DNA from: Liolophura sinensis
Lineage: Eukaryota > Mollusca > Polyplacophora > Chitonida > Chitonidae
DNA: 64,000 nt
Assembly (NCBI RefSeq): GCF_032854445.1
Contig: NC_088306.1
Coordinates: 24,399,764-24,463,763, forward strand
Reading direction: 5' to 3'
Shown here: piece by piece, positions 33,661 to 44,604 of the stretch
Position numbering within the stretch: position 1 is the stretch's first letter
Layout of the letters: every line of letters begins with the position of its first letter
Notes under the pieces: model-generated
The model's database searches: none
Seen by the model: the letters and a program-made list of their open reading frames with translations, nothing else
Told to the model about the DNA's origin: nothing
Program-made: the position numbers and the translations under genes

Positions 33661-34059
33661 AAAGCACAGGACTTCCCGTAGCGCATTAAACTTTATATTA
33701 ACAGAAAACCAAACTAATTCAACATAATCCTCAATTTATCGTTGTGATTTATATTCGTAAAGGAATAAACTTGATATATCATCCAAACAGCAGATCCCAC
33801 AGGTGGGTAAGATACAGGTGCTCCATATTCACTTTCATGCTCTACCATAGCTTTGAAGAGAAAATCATTGTTGATGCGTTTTCCGTGGTGCATAGACATA
33901 GCGCGTCGTTTGTATATGGCAAGCCGCGCGAGACTACATACAATGTTTATCAAACATGTTAATGTTGTCTATAAGCTAGTCCAGACATGAGAAAAATCCA
34001 AATCATTCAGCCATGATAGATGCAGACTTAAATGTAATTAAAAACGTACAGATTAGAAA
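33661..34059. other. No gene recognised
   Basis: Frames of 72-79 codons overlap on both strands near 33714-33962 with no motif. Confidence 0.4.
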
Positions 34060-34410
34060 ACCAGAGCGGCGACAACAGCGTGATACCTGGCAAATGGTCA
34101 CACGTAACCGGTGAAATACTGTCCCTTGCCAATCTAGCCCAGAGCTTTATTCTAACTGTTCATGTAAATGCATAAAAAGTATCAATTTACCCGACCATAA
34201 CACCATGGCTTAAGCCGAATTAGGTAAGAAAAAGTGCAGTGATATTAATTGCAGTTTATTTAGACGTCACTGGTCCAGAAGTACTCAAAATGCTGTGTTG
34301 TAATCACATTTAACATACAATCACATTAAAACAATGCAAAGGGACTTGGTCTCGGGAATCTTAGTCCACCAGCAGAATCCTGATATATGCAGGAATACAA
34401 TATAATTAAA
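34060..34410 (+). repeat. Dispersed repeat R1, copy 2
   Basis: Aligns with 1480-1840 across its length (CACACGTAACCGGTGAAATA, CACCATGGCTTAAGC, ATGCTGTGTTGTAATCACAT). Confidence 0.7.
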
Positions 34411-34424
34411 GACGTAGAGCACAA

Positions 34425-34570
34425 AGAGTAAAACTAGAGCAGCGACGGCGGCTGTGATAGCTGGCATACGTAACCGGTGAAAAACGCCCTCTGGTCAATT
34501 TACCTCAGTCCGGACTTTATTCTAACTGTTCATGTAAATGCATAATTAGTAACAAAAGTAACATACGTAT
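34425..34570 (+). repeat. Dispersed repeat R1, copy 3 (partial)
   Basis: Repeats the start of copy 2: AGAGCAGCGACGGCGGCTGT, ACGTAACCGGTGAAAA and TTCTAACTGTTCATGTAAAT. Copies 2 and 3 are therefore in tandem. Confidence 0.65.
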
Positions 34571-34639
34571 GAATAACTATATTCTGGACAAGTAATTATT
34601 ATTTATGACATCCAGGAAGAGACATATAAGTGAGATTAA

Positions 34640-34970
34640 AAATTGTGTAGATCAACCCAAGGTGAGGATGGAGGACTGTGCGTCACAAAACCTACATTGA
34701 ACAGCTTAAGAGCTCCTATAAAGTGACTGAGTTTACAGATAAGCAAATGTTTTGCTAAACTGCATGCAGGTATCAGTGCTGAACTGGAGAGGCTGAAAAC
34801 TACAGTAACTGAAGTTCGTATCCTAATAAGTTCAGTTGCGAGTACTGTGGAAACACTGACGACCGACATTGCGCAAACACACGAGGAAACAATTCCGACG
34901 TTAAAACAGCTTGATGAGGAGCGAAATGAGCGGTTCATATTTAATGCCTGAGGGCGAAAATGGAATGTGG
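34640..34970 (+). pseudogene. Coiled-coil fragment, possibly retroelement ORF1
   Basis: A short plus-strand frame from about 34765 to the stop near 34950 reads ISAELERLKTTVTEVRILI, then STVETLTTDIAQT and LKQLDEERNERFIF. This is a heptad-like helical pattern like the coiled coils of retroelement ORF1 proteins. It has no start codon and is interrupted upstream. The call is tentative. Confidence 0.35.
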
Positions 34971-35562
34971 CCAAAATAATGAATCTCCGTTTGTAAACAC
35001 TTTAATTTGGCAAAGTAAACTGGATGCTGTTTCAGGCTGGCCATAGGGTTGACGCGGTGCCAGCGACTCTAAAAATAATACTGTTGGCTTTGTCCAGCTG
35101 TCTGAGCTCACGCATGTCCTTGCAGCCGCGCAAAATCTACCGCGAGGATCAAAACGCGGTGCTATCCCAAACCTGCCCCCTATTCTGGCACAACACAGGT
35201 ACGGTGTCGTTATAACAACCACCCCCTGAAGAACAGTGCAATAAAAACATCGTGACCCTCGCTTTGTGGTAATCAAACAAAGATTCACATAACACGGTGG
35301 ATTATATGAAGAACACTCATTTCTGTAACATCTGACCAAGTCACCAGCAGTCTGTTTACCTGTTTGGTTATGCAAGACGTCAACCGCAGATGAGACCAGC
35401 GGCCTCCACAACAGTCAACATCCCAAGTGGACTAATTGTTATCATGTGACATTTTCTGTTGGAATTTTCTGTTCAAAAGTTTACACTAAAATAAATGATA
35501 TTTACCTATTTAGGTTGCTGGACTTCAGGCTGTTGATATGACTGTTAAATATTTTTCCATAC
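34971..35562. other. No gene recognised
   Basis: A 156-codon minus-strand frame (34941-35411) is Cys- and Arg-rich but matches nothing I know. Confidence 0.35.
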
Positions 35563-35935
35563 GAGTGAGTGCTTGGGCTTTAACGTCGTACTTAACAATT
35601 CTTCAGGCATATGACGACAAAGGAATCATTAGGGTGCATGTACGCGTAATGTGCCTCCTTGTTACAGGATGGATTTCCACCGCTCTTTTATTTAGTGTTG
35701 CTTCACTGAGACCGAAGACAAGTAAGCCGTCCCGCCCGAGCCATTATACTGATACGGTTCAACCAGTCGTTGCACTATCCCCTTCATGCTGAACGCCAAG
35801 TGAAGAAGTTACAACTTTCTCTTTTATAGTCTTAGGTGTGACTCGATCAAGGATTGAGTCCTGGATCTACCGGTCCCCGGACGCTCTACCAACTGTGCTA
35901 TCAACTGTGCTCTACCAACTGTGCTATCCGGGCCA
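35563..35935 (-). repeat. SINE-2 copy
   Basis: Reverse-oriented, near full length. GTTACAGGATGGATTTCCAC, GCATATGACGACAAAGGAAT, GGTGTGACTCGATCAAGGAT and the head GACGCTCTACCAACTGTGCT are all seen. The head end is duplicated (two CTACCAACTGTGCTATC blocks). Confidence 0.85.
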
Positions 35936-36224
35936 TACGAAATACCATGCCAAGGCTACACCATATAGTCTTCAATTTGTCTATTAGGGATGGTTAAATA
36001 TTCTCTGTTACTGTCTTAATCTAAAAAAATGGTAAATAATCTAGGGTAATAATTCATGCTATGATGATTAAGTACTTTATTATGTGTAATGACTAGCTCT
36101 TGATGATGACAAATTTGTGTTGACTTGCTTGCTCAATAATCGAGAAATACAGCTGATTTTTTAAAATATCTTTTTACTTCATAAACAATCTAATCTTGAA
36201 TTCTTGAATCTTCTACAACCCAGG

Positions 36225-36590
36225 CCGGCCCCGACAGCACAGATGGTAGAGCGTCATCTTCGGGAGCGGTAGATCCAGGGTCAACCCTTGGTCGAGTCAC
36301 ACCTTGGAATTTAAAAGAGTAAGTTGCAACTTCCTAGCTTGGCGTTCAGCATGAGGGAGATAGTGCAGCGACTGGTTGACCCGTATCAGTATAATGACTT
36401 GGGCGGGGCGGTTTATTTGCCTTTGGTAAGGCGCCTCAGTAAAGCAGCACTAGATAAAAGAGAGCTGGAAATCCGTCCTGCAACAAGGAGGCACATTACA
36501 TGCATCTTAAGGATTCCTTCTTCGTCGTATGACTGAAAAATTGTTAAGTACGACGTTAAACCCCAAGCACTCACTCATTCACTCACTCTA
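36225..36590 (+). repeat. SINE-2, full-length reference copy
   Basis: The tRNA-like head GCCCCGACAGCACAGATGGT and AGAGCGTCAT is followed by the B-box block GTAGATCCAGGGTCAACCC, the body GAGTCACACC, CAACTTCCTAGCTTGGCG and GACCCGTATCAGTATAATGA, then GACTGAAAAATTGTTAAGTA and a CACT-rich tail. Transcribed by Pol III in principle and dependent on a LINE for mobility. Confidence 0.88.
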
Positions 36591-36959
36591 CGACTCAGAT
36601 CATTGTTGGACGCCTGATTCTGTTGGCACTAATTATTAGAAGTATCCACCAATGCACTGATTCATCTCTAGGCTCTTTTCTAAGTAAAAAATAAATAGGA
36701 GATTCACTTTTATTTTGATGGTAATGAATGTGTTTAAGTTTACTGTATATATTTTGTATTTACATCTCGACCTACCACAGAGCAATAACGATGTCAGTGC
36801 AGTACACATGTGTTCAGATATTACTCAGACTACAATTAAATATAATGTAATCACAATAATAATCAGTAGCTATGGCTGATCCCACATCCTAAACGGGCAA
36901 TCCACCCCATCGTGATCACAGAATGCTTTCTACTGACATGCTACATACTTCTGGTCATT
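36591..36959. other. No gene recognised
   Basis: Spacer between SINE-2 and a LINE relic. Confidence 0.4.
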
Positions 36960-38250
36960 CAGCTATATCTAACGATATCTCTTCTGTACTCTATGATTTG
37001 AAGAACGAAAAGTAATTAACGAGTCTTAAATTTAAATTTAAATTTTCAGCCATAGGCGTCTCGGAAAGTTGGCTAAATCCATGGCGAGAAATAAGCGAAA
37101 AGGTGGAGGCCTCGTTCTGTCTATAAGCTATGAATACAATGATACTGTTCTGAGGGAAGAAATTTCTTTTGTTGATGATAATGGTGATTATGAGTCGTTA
37201 TTTGTTGGACCAAAAAATTATCTATCGCCCCCCAGATAAAAATATTAACAATTCAATCAAAATTTAGGTATTGTATTTGATAATATAATAGCAGGGAACA
37301 AAAGATGTCTTCTGATGAAAGATTTTAATCTGCATCTTTTCAAAACCAATCGTCATTCACCAACTAAACAGTTTCTGGAATTAATGCAGTCATATTACTT
37401 TTTCCCGAAAATTACCAAACCAGCTAGAATGAAGTCTGCAACGGCTACCTTAATAGATAATATATTCGTAAACTATCATGATTCCTAGGCTTTCTCTGGT
37501 GTTTTCCTGTATGACGTCACTGATCATTTCCCTGTTTTTCATATCGACAGACAAATATTCTCAGTACTATCAAGTCAATCCACATTAACGTACAGACTGT
37601 GGAGCAAAAGGAACAATTCCTCACAAAAACACAGCACAAAAATTGGGACAAGATCTATAACGTCAACCACGTAAACTTAGCATTAGAAATTTTTCTGAAC
37701 GATTTCAGTAACATCAACGATGAGTGTGTCCAGCTCATCGAAACAATTATTTCCAAATCCAAAATAAAAAGGCCATGGTTAGAATACGCTATTTTAAAAT
37801 TTATTAGAGAAAAAACCGTCTGTATGGACTTTATTTATCACAGAAAGAAGAGGAAACGCTACAGAAATAAAGTAAACCACACTCTCAGTCTTACTAAGAA
37901 AAGATTTTACGAAGAAAAGTTCACAATAGCACATGACACTACCAAAGACACGAGGAAAGTATTAATGGACTTGTTAAATAAATCCAGGTCCAAAAAGCTG
38001 CCAGACTCGATTGTCATCAGTGGTAAAGTAACATCCTGTACCAAAACTATCGCGGAGGGTTTTAATAAATACTTCTTTATATTGCAACTAAATTAGACGA
38101 TACGTTACCTAGATCAAAAATAGCTTCAAAGATTATCTGCCTTTACCAACTGCTGCATATTTCAATTTACAGCCTTGTTCAGTGTTAGAAATTGAAAATC
38201 GTATTGCTGGTGTAAAAAAATAGTAGCCCGGGATATGATGGAATTGGAGC
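36960..38250 (+). pseudogene. LINE relic (AP endonuclease and linker), CR1/jockey-like
   Basis: Endonuclease pieces in several frames: IGVSESWLNPW near 37050, IIYRPPDKN near 37220, LMKDFNLHLF near 37310, LIDNIFVN near 37450 and DVTDHFPVFHI near 37513. A 165-codon frame follows (37599-38096) with the linker seen between endonuclease and RT in CR1/jockey-type LINEs, including RPWLEYAIL, ending at the start of RT (FNKYFF). RT itself is missing, and the copy joins a Penelope-like element near 38260. Confidence 0.75.
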
Positions 38251-38274
38251 TTCTTGACTTAAATGTGTCATGTC

Positions 38275-39556
38275 CGAATGTCACCGTTACATTAACATCA
38301 GAAGCAATAAGGCTTTCTTTAGTTCCACTATTTACAAAGTTTACCACTCATGGGATGTTACATTGTTTATTGAATTAGTTGAATTTCTCATTAATAACAT
38401 CTACTTGAAATTCGGGGATACCATTTACCAACAGTGCATAGGTATTCCAATTGGTACCAATTGTGCGCCTCTTTTGGCAGATCTACACATGTTTTCATAT
38501 GAATACAACTATATGCAGAAATTACTTAAAAGTAATATCTTTAAAGCTCTATCCTTTTCATTTACCAGGCGGTGTATCAATGATCTACTTCGCGTTAAAT
38601 AACCCCAATATTGTTGAAGCGGTGAAGGAAATATATCCGCCTTCATTGGATTTAAAGGAAACAACAGATAGTCCTAATGGTACATCTTATTTGAATCTAT
38701 GTCTGTACAAAGACGAACAAGGTCTCCTTTTCACATATCTCGCCTTGTAGCATTTGTCAGATCTTGCGTAAATTGTGATGACTTTTGTCTGCCTCACAGG
38801 TTATTATTTCAAAAACTAGTTTGTCAAAGATACTCCATCAAATGCCTTCATTCCAAGTTTCTCAAATTTTACAGTGAATATACCACTCTCATTGGCAGGT
38901 ATGGAAAGAGCGTTCGGAATCTCTGGCGATCTGCATTGTGATTAACCACATAGACGGCGCTGTTATCCTTATGTACATATCTATCACGTACATGGTATTT
39001 AACAACATAGATGGCGCTGGTTGCCCAGTGTAACCGTCTATCTTGTATACAGCTTTTATACAGACCAGCATGTCATATGTAACATCATAGTTGGCGCCTC
39101 TTGTAGTCCGAGATCCCTACATATTAACGGGAATGACGTAATCGTCCGTTACGTTTGAATCATAGTCTGTTCGGTTAGTGTCTGTAACGCTCGTCATTTT
39201 CAAACTGTATCTAATACCGCTTAACACGGGGCTAGGGGCCGTAAAGGCAGCCATGCTCATTACATCTGCATGATGCCTTTATAAACAGTTGCAATCAAAG
39301 CGCGACTGAGATACCTGGTGTAATTGTTTAATTGTTATTTGACCTGGAACTCATTCATGGACTACGAATTTGAACATTGATATGGAATTCATGCCTAGAA
39401 CATCCACTGTCTGCCCGGCATGACCGCTTCTCTCTTGCATACCTTTGTCTTTGGGATCTTGTGTTGAACGTTGTTTTGGAAATGGATCTTTCGATTATCG
39501 ACTTAAAACGATCTTTACGGACTACGAATGGTATACGAAGTCGGACTTGACGATTA
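38275..39556 (+). pseudogene. Penelope-like element with partial RT (copy P3)
   Basis: A 110-codon frame holds the RT core block IGIPIGTNCAPLLADLHMF (the GTNCAPLLADL signature of this RT group). Then SFTRRCINDLLRVK stands where RYIDD is expected, so one catalytic Asp is lost. Next come IYPPSLDLKETTDS and a C-terminal KFYSEYTTLIGRYGKSVRNL. The non-coding tail to 39556 matches copies P1 and P2. Frameshifted at least twice and 5'-truncated. It is cut at 39556 by LINE copy B. Confidence 0.8.
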
Positions 39557-39932
39557 TATTTAGACATATTTCTTACTGCAAGAAACAACCCCTGTTCAAT
39601 CAAAAGGCCTGGGCAGGCACTTTTGCAATTTTCATATAACATCGGAAGCGATGACAAGAAGTCATCTTGAATGGAGGAGTCAGTATCTTGTTCAGTATAC
39701 AATTTCATGTAATATGACCTTAACACTCAGCAATACCCTCTTGACATTCATGGGATATTGAAGAATCCTTATGATAAAAAATACTTTTGATCACCTTCTC
39801 CCTGTCTCTACCAACTTCTCGTCTAATGAAATATTTCGTTGGTTTTTCTCCCTGATCAAAATGAACAGCTTTAGCACGGATAACAGCCCCCGAATGATTC
39901 GACTTATAAAGGGCATTTAGAGTCTTTTTCAC
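39557..39932 (-). pseudogene. LINE copy B: ORF2 linker fragment
   Basis: Encodes AVIRAKAVHFDQGEKPTKYF and FIRREVGRDREK, then the segment up to GLLIEQGLFLAVRNMSKY. A stop splits the frame near 39720. Gln is encoded (CAG) at the site where copy A has a TAG stop. After NMSKY the reading continues into unrelated sequence. Confidence 0.75.
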
Positions 39933-40915
39933 ATTGTCAATACGCCCACAGTTAATGACTGGACTGGATTATAACATATTAAATTCTTGTTCAAGTACCA
40001 ACAAATCACGTTTTTGTTCGTAGATTTGTTCTTACAGTAATTTCGAATTCTGTCTTTACATTCCCTTTTAAATGTCTCCCATCTGTCTATTAAATCTGCA
40101 TGATCAGTTGTACAGACAGAGAAAATATCATGGAAGACGGATTTAATATTATCAACAAGCTCCGTGTCATTTAACACAGAAGTATTACACTTCCAGTAGA
40201 ACGGCCCCCACGAAATGACATCTTCAAACGAAATATTTAGAAACAAACTCGAATGATCAGAAAAGGACACATGTACAGCATCACACTGGGTTACATACTT
40301 AAACACAGCGTTACGGATATAAAATCTATCCAATCTACTGGCACAATGGCGCCTAGACCACGTGTAGCAATTCTTATTCGGATGCAGTTTCCTAAAAATA
40401 TCACAAATACCAAAATCTCCTTTCAAATTATTAATTTCGTCCACGCCATCATTCCTTCCATTAGTGGCACAACCAACTTTATCTAATTCAATGCTCTCCA
40501 CACAATTAAAATTCCCACCCATAATAACCAGCTCACTGCCCTGCATCACATTATCTAAATTAGAAATAAACTCTTTTCTTTCCTTCGGATTATTAGGGGC
40601 ATATGCACAAACAAGGTTTAAAGTAGTGTTGTTGAGCTCAACTCTAAGGCTTATGTACCGACCGTTAGGGCACCTCTGTACTTTCCGTATAATGCAATCG
40701 ACCGTATACCTAATAATCATTCCAACCACACTACTTCGATTTGACCCATACGCCCACCTTGCATCGCCCGGGATTTGCAAATATTTAGTGTCATTATAGT
40801 TTTGCAAGTGTGTTTCCTGTAAGAATAGTGCATCAATTCCTTAATCAAAAACAAATTGCTTGACATGTTCTTGTTTCAACGGATCCCGTAAACCATTAAC
40901 GTCGAAAGTCGTGAA
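39929..40915 (-). pseudogene. LINE copy B: ORF2 endonuclease
   Basis: Apurinic/apyrimidinic-type endonuclease of a Tx1/L1-like LINE. Seen are ALFLQETHLQNYND (catalytic Glu, preceded by a stop in this copy), VGMIIRYTVDCIIRK, NLVCAYAPNNPKERKEFI, VIMGGNFNCVES (Asp to Asn against GGDFN in copy A), CYTWSRRHCASRLDRFYI and HVSFSDHSSLF (the terminal Asp-His pair). The frame ends in a stop near 39929. Confidence 0.85.
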
Positions 40916-41004
40916 ACGAATTTTATTTACGCTTATTATACAAATAAGTAAAGGTAGAACGTACATACCAATTGTGGAATAATAAGTCCTGATTATGCTA
41001 CAAT

Positions 41005-41945
41005 TCATTTGTCTCTTTTCATTTGCTGACTCACACGAGAAGCAAGCGATTTTATTTTCCTGTATTCCAGAAGCATGATGTTCCGCTCTTGGGATGGAGT
41101 CGGCGTCATACAGTTTGAAGACTGGTCGGTGCTAACACTATCAGGATCAGTAGGAAGGACACTTGACTCGACAGGTGACACCGCAACATTGTCCAAATTA
41201 GCTCGCTTTTCCTTGACTAGTGAACGCACGTCGGGAGCGTGCACGGCAGCCAGTACCACACTCTTCACACACGAGACAGCTGATGACGTTTCATTATCAC
41301 CAACATCCACTTCTTCGGTATTCTTCCGGTCATCCATCTCCTTGCCAGACTCGTTGTCATCGCCGGCGTCATCATCGCCGCTGTCGTCAGCATTTCCATC
41401 GATTTCGTCTTTGTTTTCGTCTTTTGGATCCTGTTCCATGAATCATCATCGTCGCTGACGTCAACATCAACGTCAATCTCAATGTCATCCTGTTTTACAG
41501 CGTCTTCCTTATTATACTGGCGCATAGTCGGTAGGTTCCCCGTAACCTGTGCCACGTACGACATTGCTCTCGCACAACAATCACTGATCGTGTGAAACCC
41601 TGAATTACACATTCTGCATGGAGCTGTACAGTCCTTCCCGATATGGGGATTCTCATGGGGGGAGAATCCCTCGCAATTAGACCAACACAACGCTCTACAC
41701 TCTGCCGCCTTGTGTGATTTTTGGCCGCACTTCCGACATTCATAGGTCTGCCCGGGGTAAGTAAACATCACAATGTCAACACCAAAATTATTAAAATTAG
41801 GCACATAACGAACTTTGTGACACCTAAATCTGTAAATCCTAATACCTATTCGAAGATATGAGAGCTCCGGGTCTAAAACTCTAGGTTTCATCACACCCAG
41901 GCATTCACCATAGAGTTTCAAAGCTGCCTCGACAGTGTTGAACAT
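41005..41945 (-). pseudogene. LINE copy B: ORF1 zinc-knuckle and acidic parts
   Basis: Three CCHC-like knuckles are read near 41765-41560 (CRKCGQKSHKAAEC, then CWSNCEGFSP and CRMCNSGFHTISDC). An Asp/Glu-rich region and a basic tail YRKIKSLASRVSQQMKRDK follow. A frameshift near 41430 separates the knuckles from the acidic tail. Homologous to the ORF1 of copy A. Confidence 0.8.
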
Positions 41946-41948
41946 TTC

Positions 41949-42388
41949 CTACAGTGCCCACTGGGCCCTGATATTCAGATAGGTAGACGACGCTGGCATA
42001 ATAGACCACGTAGTCACATTTATAACAACATTGGATTTACTCACTAGGGCGTTATGCCCAGCCACAGTAGACAGGCTTAAATAAAAAAGTTTCTTTAAAT
42101 AATTCTTCTGAAAACTTATTAGCTCTGTCTTGATATTTAACACACTTGACAGAAAAGGAATAATGTCCTCCTGGACGCCCTAGAAAATACCGGGATGCTT
42201 CGTATAGAAATTGACAAGACAAAGTTCTGCTTGGCCTGTTCACAGGCAAAAAAGACACGGGCTTGGACATACCTTATCAAATGGAGCACACTCCCTTCAC
42301 CAAACAGTAACCACTGGCCAAACTCAAGCTCTGTGGGCTCCCAGTTCACCAAAAAAATCAGTCTCAAAAACAAGCGTTGTTGTTGCAC
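41949..42388 (-). pseudogene. LINE copy B: ORF1 N-terminal part, split frames
   Basis: Three overlapping frames: WEPTELEFGQWLLFGEG with RYVQARVFFAC; then YSFSVKCVKYQDRANKFSEE ending in a stop after CGWA; then STVAGHNALVSKSNVVINVT in a third phase. The switch after KFSEELFKE falls at the same place in copy A. Confidence 0.7.
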
Positions 42389-42514
42389 AAATGTGTAAAC
42401 AGCAAAGAATCACCGACACGTCCGTTTACTTCAGCGTCCATCACTCTCCCTACTTTATTTTTGCACAAAACTTCCATTTTCTGCTTGATTTAAAATTATG
42501 CTTTTATTTATCTC

Positions 42515-42586
42515 AGCCTCCAGTGAGGTATGAACTTGCGACCCCTGGTTTACGTGACTAGTGCTGTACAACTGAGCGATAGAAGC
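42515..42586 (-). pseudogene. tRNA-Thr(CGU) pseudogene
   Basis: 72 bases, same length as the array tRNA-Thr genes, with CGT still in the anticodon position. The anticodon stem (CTAGT/ACCAG) is mispaired, and the D and T arms carry changes (GTTCATACC B box). Downstream spacer matches the array until LINE copy B begins. Confidence 0.85.
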
Positions 42587-42599
42587 AATTTTTGGAAAA

Positions 42600-43142
42600 C
42601 TGTTTACACATCAGATGATTCCACAGCCATTGTAGCCGATTCTGCTTCAGTTCGAGAAGTGCTCCGTGTAGCTGAAAATTATGGAAGTGTATCAGATGTT
42701 AAACTAAATGTAGCAAAAAACACTGTTCTCCCAATTGGTAAATGGAAAGAGGGAGATGTTCCTGATGTGGGGTTTAAAGTTTGTGAAAACACTAAAATAT
42801 GTGGCATCCATTTCGGCAAGGATCACTCCGAACTGAACGGTAATCGGATTTTAAATAAAATGAAGAAAAATGTAACTTCTTGGGACGGCAGATACTTAAC
42901 TTTAAGGGGGAAACCTGTACTTATAAATACGGTTGCTATGTCTGTGTTATGGTTTGCTGCCGAGTGTACCCTATTACCAACAAAATGTTTTACGCAAGGC
43001 ACCCGACTGTTCCTTTGGGACAATAAGCCTGAAAGTATAAAAAGATCGGTGTTGTATAACTTGTATGAAAACGGCGGGTTAAAGATTCAAAATATTGAGT
43101 GCAAAGCTAAGTTCTTACTTATCTCCCACGTTTTAAGACTTA
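42600..43142 (+). pseudogene. Tx1-type LINE, copy C, 5' segment (RT C-terminal half)
   Basis: Begins at the RT active site, where TSDDSTAI stands for FADDTTAI. It continues KLNVAKNTVLPIGKW, KICGIHFG, WDGRYLTLRGKPVLINTVA, RLFLWDNKPESIKR and HVLRLI. The Tc1 element interrupts it at 43142. It lies back to back with copy B across the tRNA-Thr pseudogene. Confidence 0.82.
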
Positions 43143-44074
43143 TAAACTACCGGGCAAAAGAAACGTGTAACTTTTAAATGCAGTTTTTTCTACGGAAAAA
43201 TAACTTGAATAAGTTTTAACGTTTTTGTGCGAATACGTTTGCACATAAGTACCCTGTGTACACGTCACTTTTTAACGAGATTCATTGAAACTGGTGTAAG
43301 ACATCATGAAAAATCGGAAAAACAGAGTTTCGGGCCATGTTGAAAATTCTCGGGTGCTTGTATGGGGCGGAATTTGTGGACAGGTGAGAACGAGATTGGT
43401 CATCATCCAGTTAAACCTGACTGGCCAAAGATACCGAGATAAAATATTGGAACCTGTTGTGGTGCCATTCGTGCATTAACAGCAAAGGGGTATCCTTTTG
43501 CAGCAGGACAATGCACGACCTCATACCGCCAGAGTTGTACTAAATTATCTGGACACCACTGATGTCAACGTACTGCCTTGGCCAGCACGATCTCCAGACA
43601 TGAATCCCTTAGAGCATCTGTGGGATCATCTTGATCGACGTCTGAGACAACGCGTCCCTCCCCCACAAAACAGGCAACAGCTCGAACAGGCTTTATTTGA
43701 GGAGTGGGACAGAATTCCTGATGACGTCATCCGGCGGCTGACGACTTCCATGAGGAGACGTATTTTGGCTTTAATTGATGCAATGGGTGCTCACACACGC
43801 TACCAACGATCTGTCTTATGACATGATAGGACATTAGGTACACCTTTTTAAGGGAGTTCCTTTACTTGCATTTGTGTAATTTTTCAGATTTACCCCTTGC
43901 CTTCTTTACTCGGCCTGACAGCAAGTGTAATATCCATATGGCTTTGAATTTTTGGACAGAACTTGGAAAATGGTTTATTGCAATATAATGCTTATCATGT
44001 TGATACTGTCTGTCTTTCTTTCTCTTTCTTGTGGTGCTGAACAAGGTTATACGTTTCTTTTGCCCGGTAGTTTA
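43143..44074 (+). mobile_element. Tc1-like transposon with perfect terminal repeats
   Basis: The ends are exact inverted repeats: 43141-43166 and 44051-44076 are reverse complements over 26 bases including the TA target duplication (TATAAACTACCGGGCAAAAG...). The element is only 932 bases, against about 1.6 kb for autonomous Tc1 elements. It keeps the C-terminal part of a transposase and is inserted in LINE copy C. Confidence 0.95.
43350..43821 (+). pseudogene. Tc1-like transposase, C-terminal part
   Basis: Reads VLVWGGICGQVRTRLVII, then QRYRDKILEPVVVPFV, one stop (TAA near 43478), then an open frame from 43498: QQDNARPHTARVV with the second catalytic Asp, and SPDMNPLEHLWDHL with the catalytic Glu. 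The DNA-binding N-terminus and the first catalytic Asp are deleted, so this copy cannot move itself. The 108-codon frame ends naturally at TRYQRSVL. Confidence 0.9.
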
Positions 44075-44076
44075 TA

Positions 44077-44390
44077 TGTAACGGAGGCCGAGATATTTTG
44101 CTATCTACTGCCTTGGAATATCTTTAAGACAATTGTGTCCCCAATTTTGTACGCCGAACATTCCTCGCACTGAAACTATTCCCCCGTTCTATCAGCTTGC
44201 TTTAAGGGCGTGGAAAGAATTTATAAGGGACAATCTTTACCGGTGCTTTGTTTTTTGACAAAGTTTATTTATGCGCAGTTAGTGAACCCCATCTGTGAGT
44301 TACCAAATATTATGATAAAGTTCCCAGCATTCTTATCAAAGGCTGTTATACAAGCCTTAGATAAGCTTGTATATTTGTTAAAATAGCATC
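44077..44390 (+). pseudogene. Tx1-type LINE, copy C, 3' segment
   Basis: Continues copy C after the Tc1 insertion: TEAEIFCYLLPW matches AEWKYFAIYWLGLP of copy A, and FYQLALRAWKEFI matches FYRLALIAWREFT. Further downstream the match fades. Confidence 0.7.
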
Positions 44391-44531
44391 CTTCACCTTC
44401 ATAACGATATCACTGTACAGTTGCAAGTGTGATTGAAATGAAACTAACTAATGAAACTTTTCTATATGTTCCACAGCAGTCTTAACAAGTCTGCGATAAA
44501 TGATTTTAACATAGACAGCTGTGGAAAGAAA

Positions 44532-44604
44532 AAATGAAAGTAGGATTCGAACCCGCAAACTCTGCTTTAGAAGTCCAGCGGTCTAACCACTGCGCTACGG
44601 CCAC
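44532..44604 (-). pseudogene. tRNA-Arg(UCU) pseudogene
   Basis: 73 bases with TCT at the anticodon position and a recognisable B box (GGGTTCGAATCC). Acceptor and anticodon stems no longer pair. This marks the degenerate edge of the tRNA array. Confidence 0.8.

Larger units (their letters stand above)
39557..42451 (-). mobile_element. Tx1-type LINE, copy B
   Basis: Minus-strand copy with an intact 5' end (TAGGGAGAGTG) that coincides with the 5' end of copy A, and a 3' break inside ORF2 at the start of RT (FLAVRNMSKY), where Penelope-like tail begins. It covers ORF1, the endonuclease and the linker. Its 5' end lies about 64 bases downstream of a tRNA-Thr pseudogene in the same orientation. Confidence 0.85.

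Noticed and set aside
34941-35411. 156-residue minus-strand frame
   Set aside because: No family similarity, no start context, and it overlaps sequence that looks like degenerate repeat.
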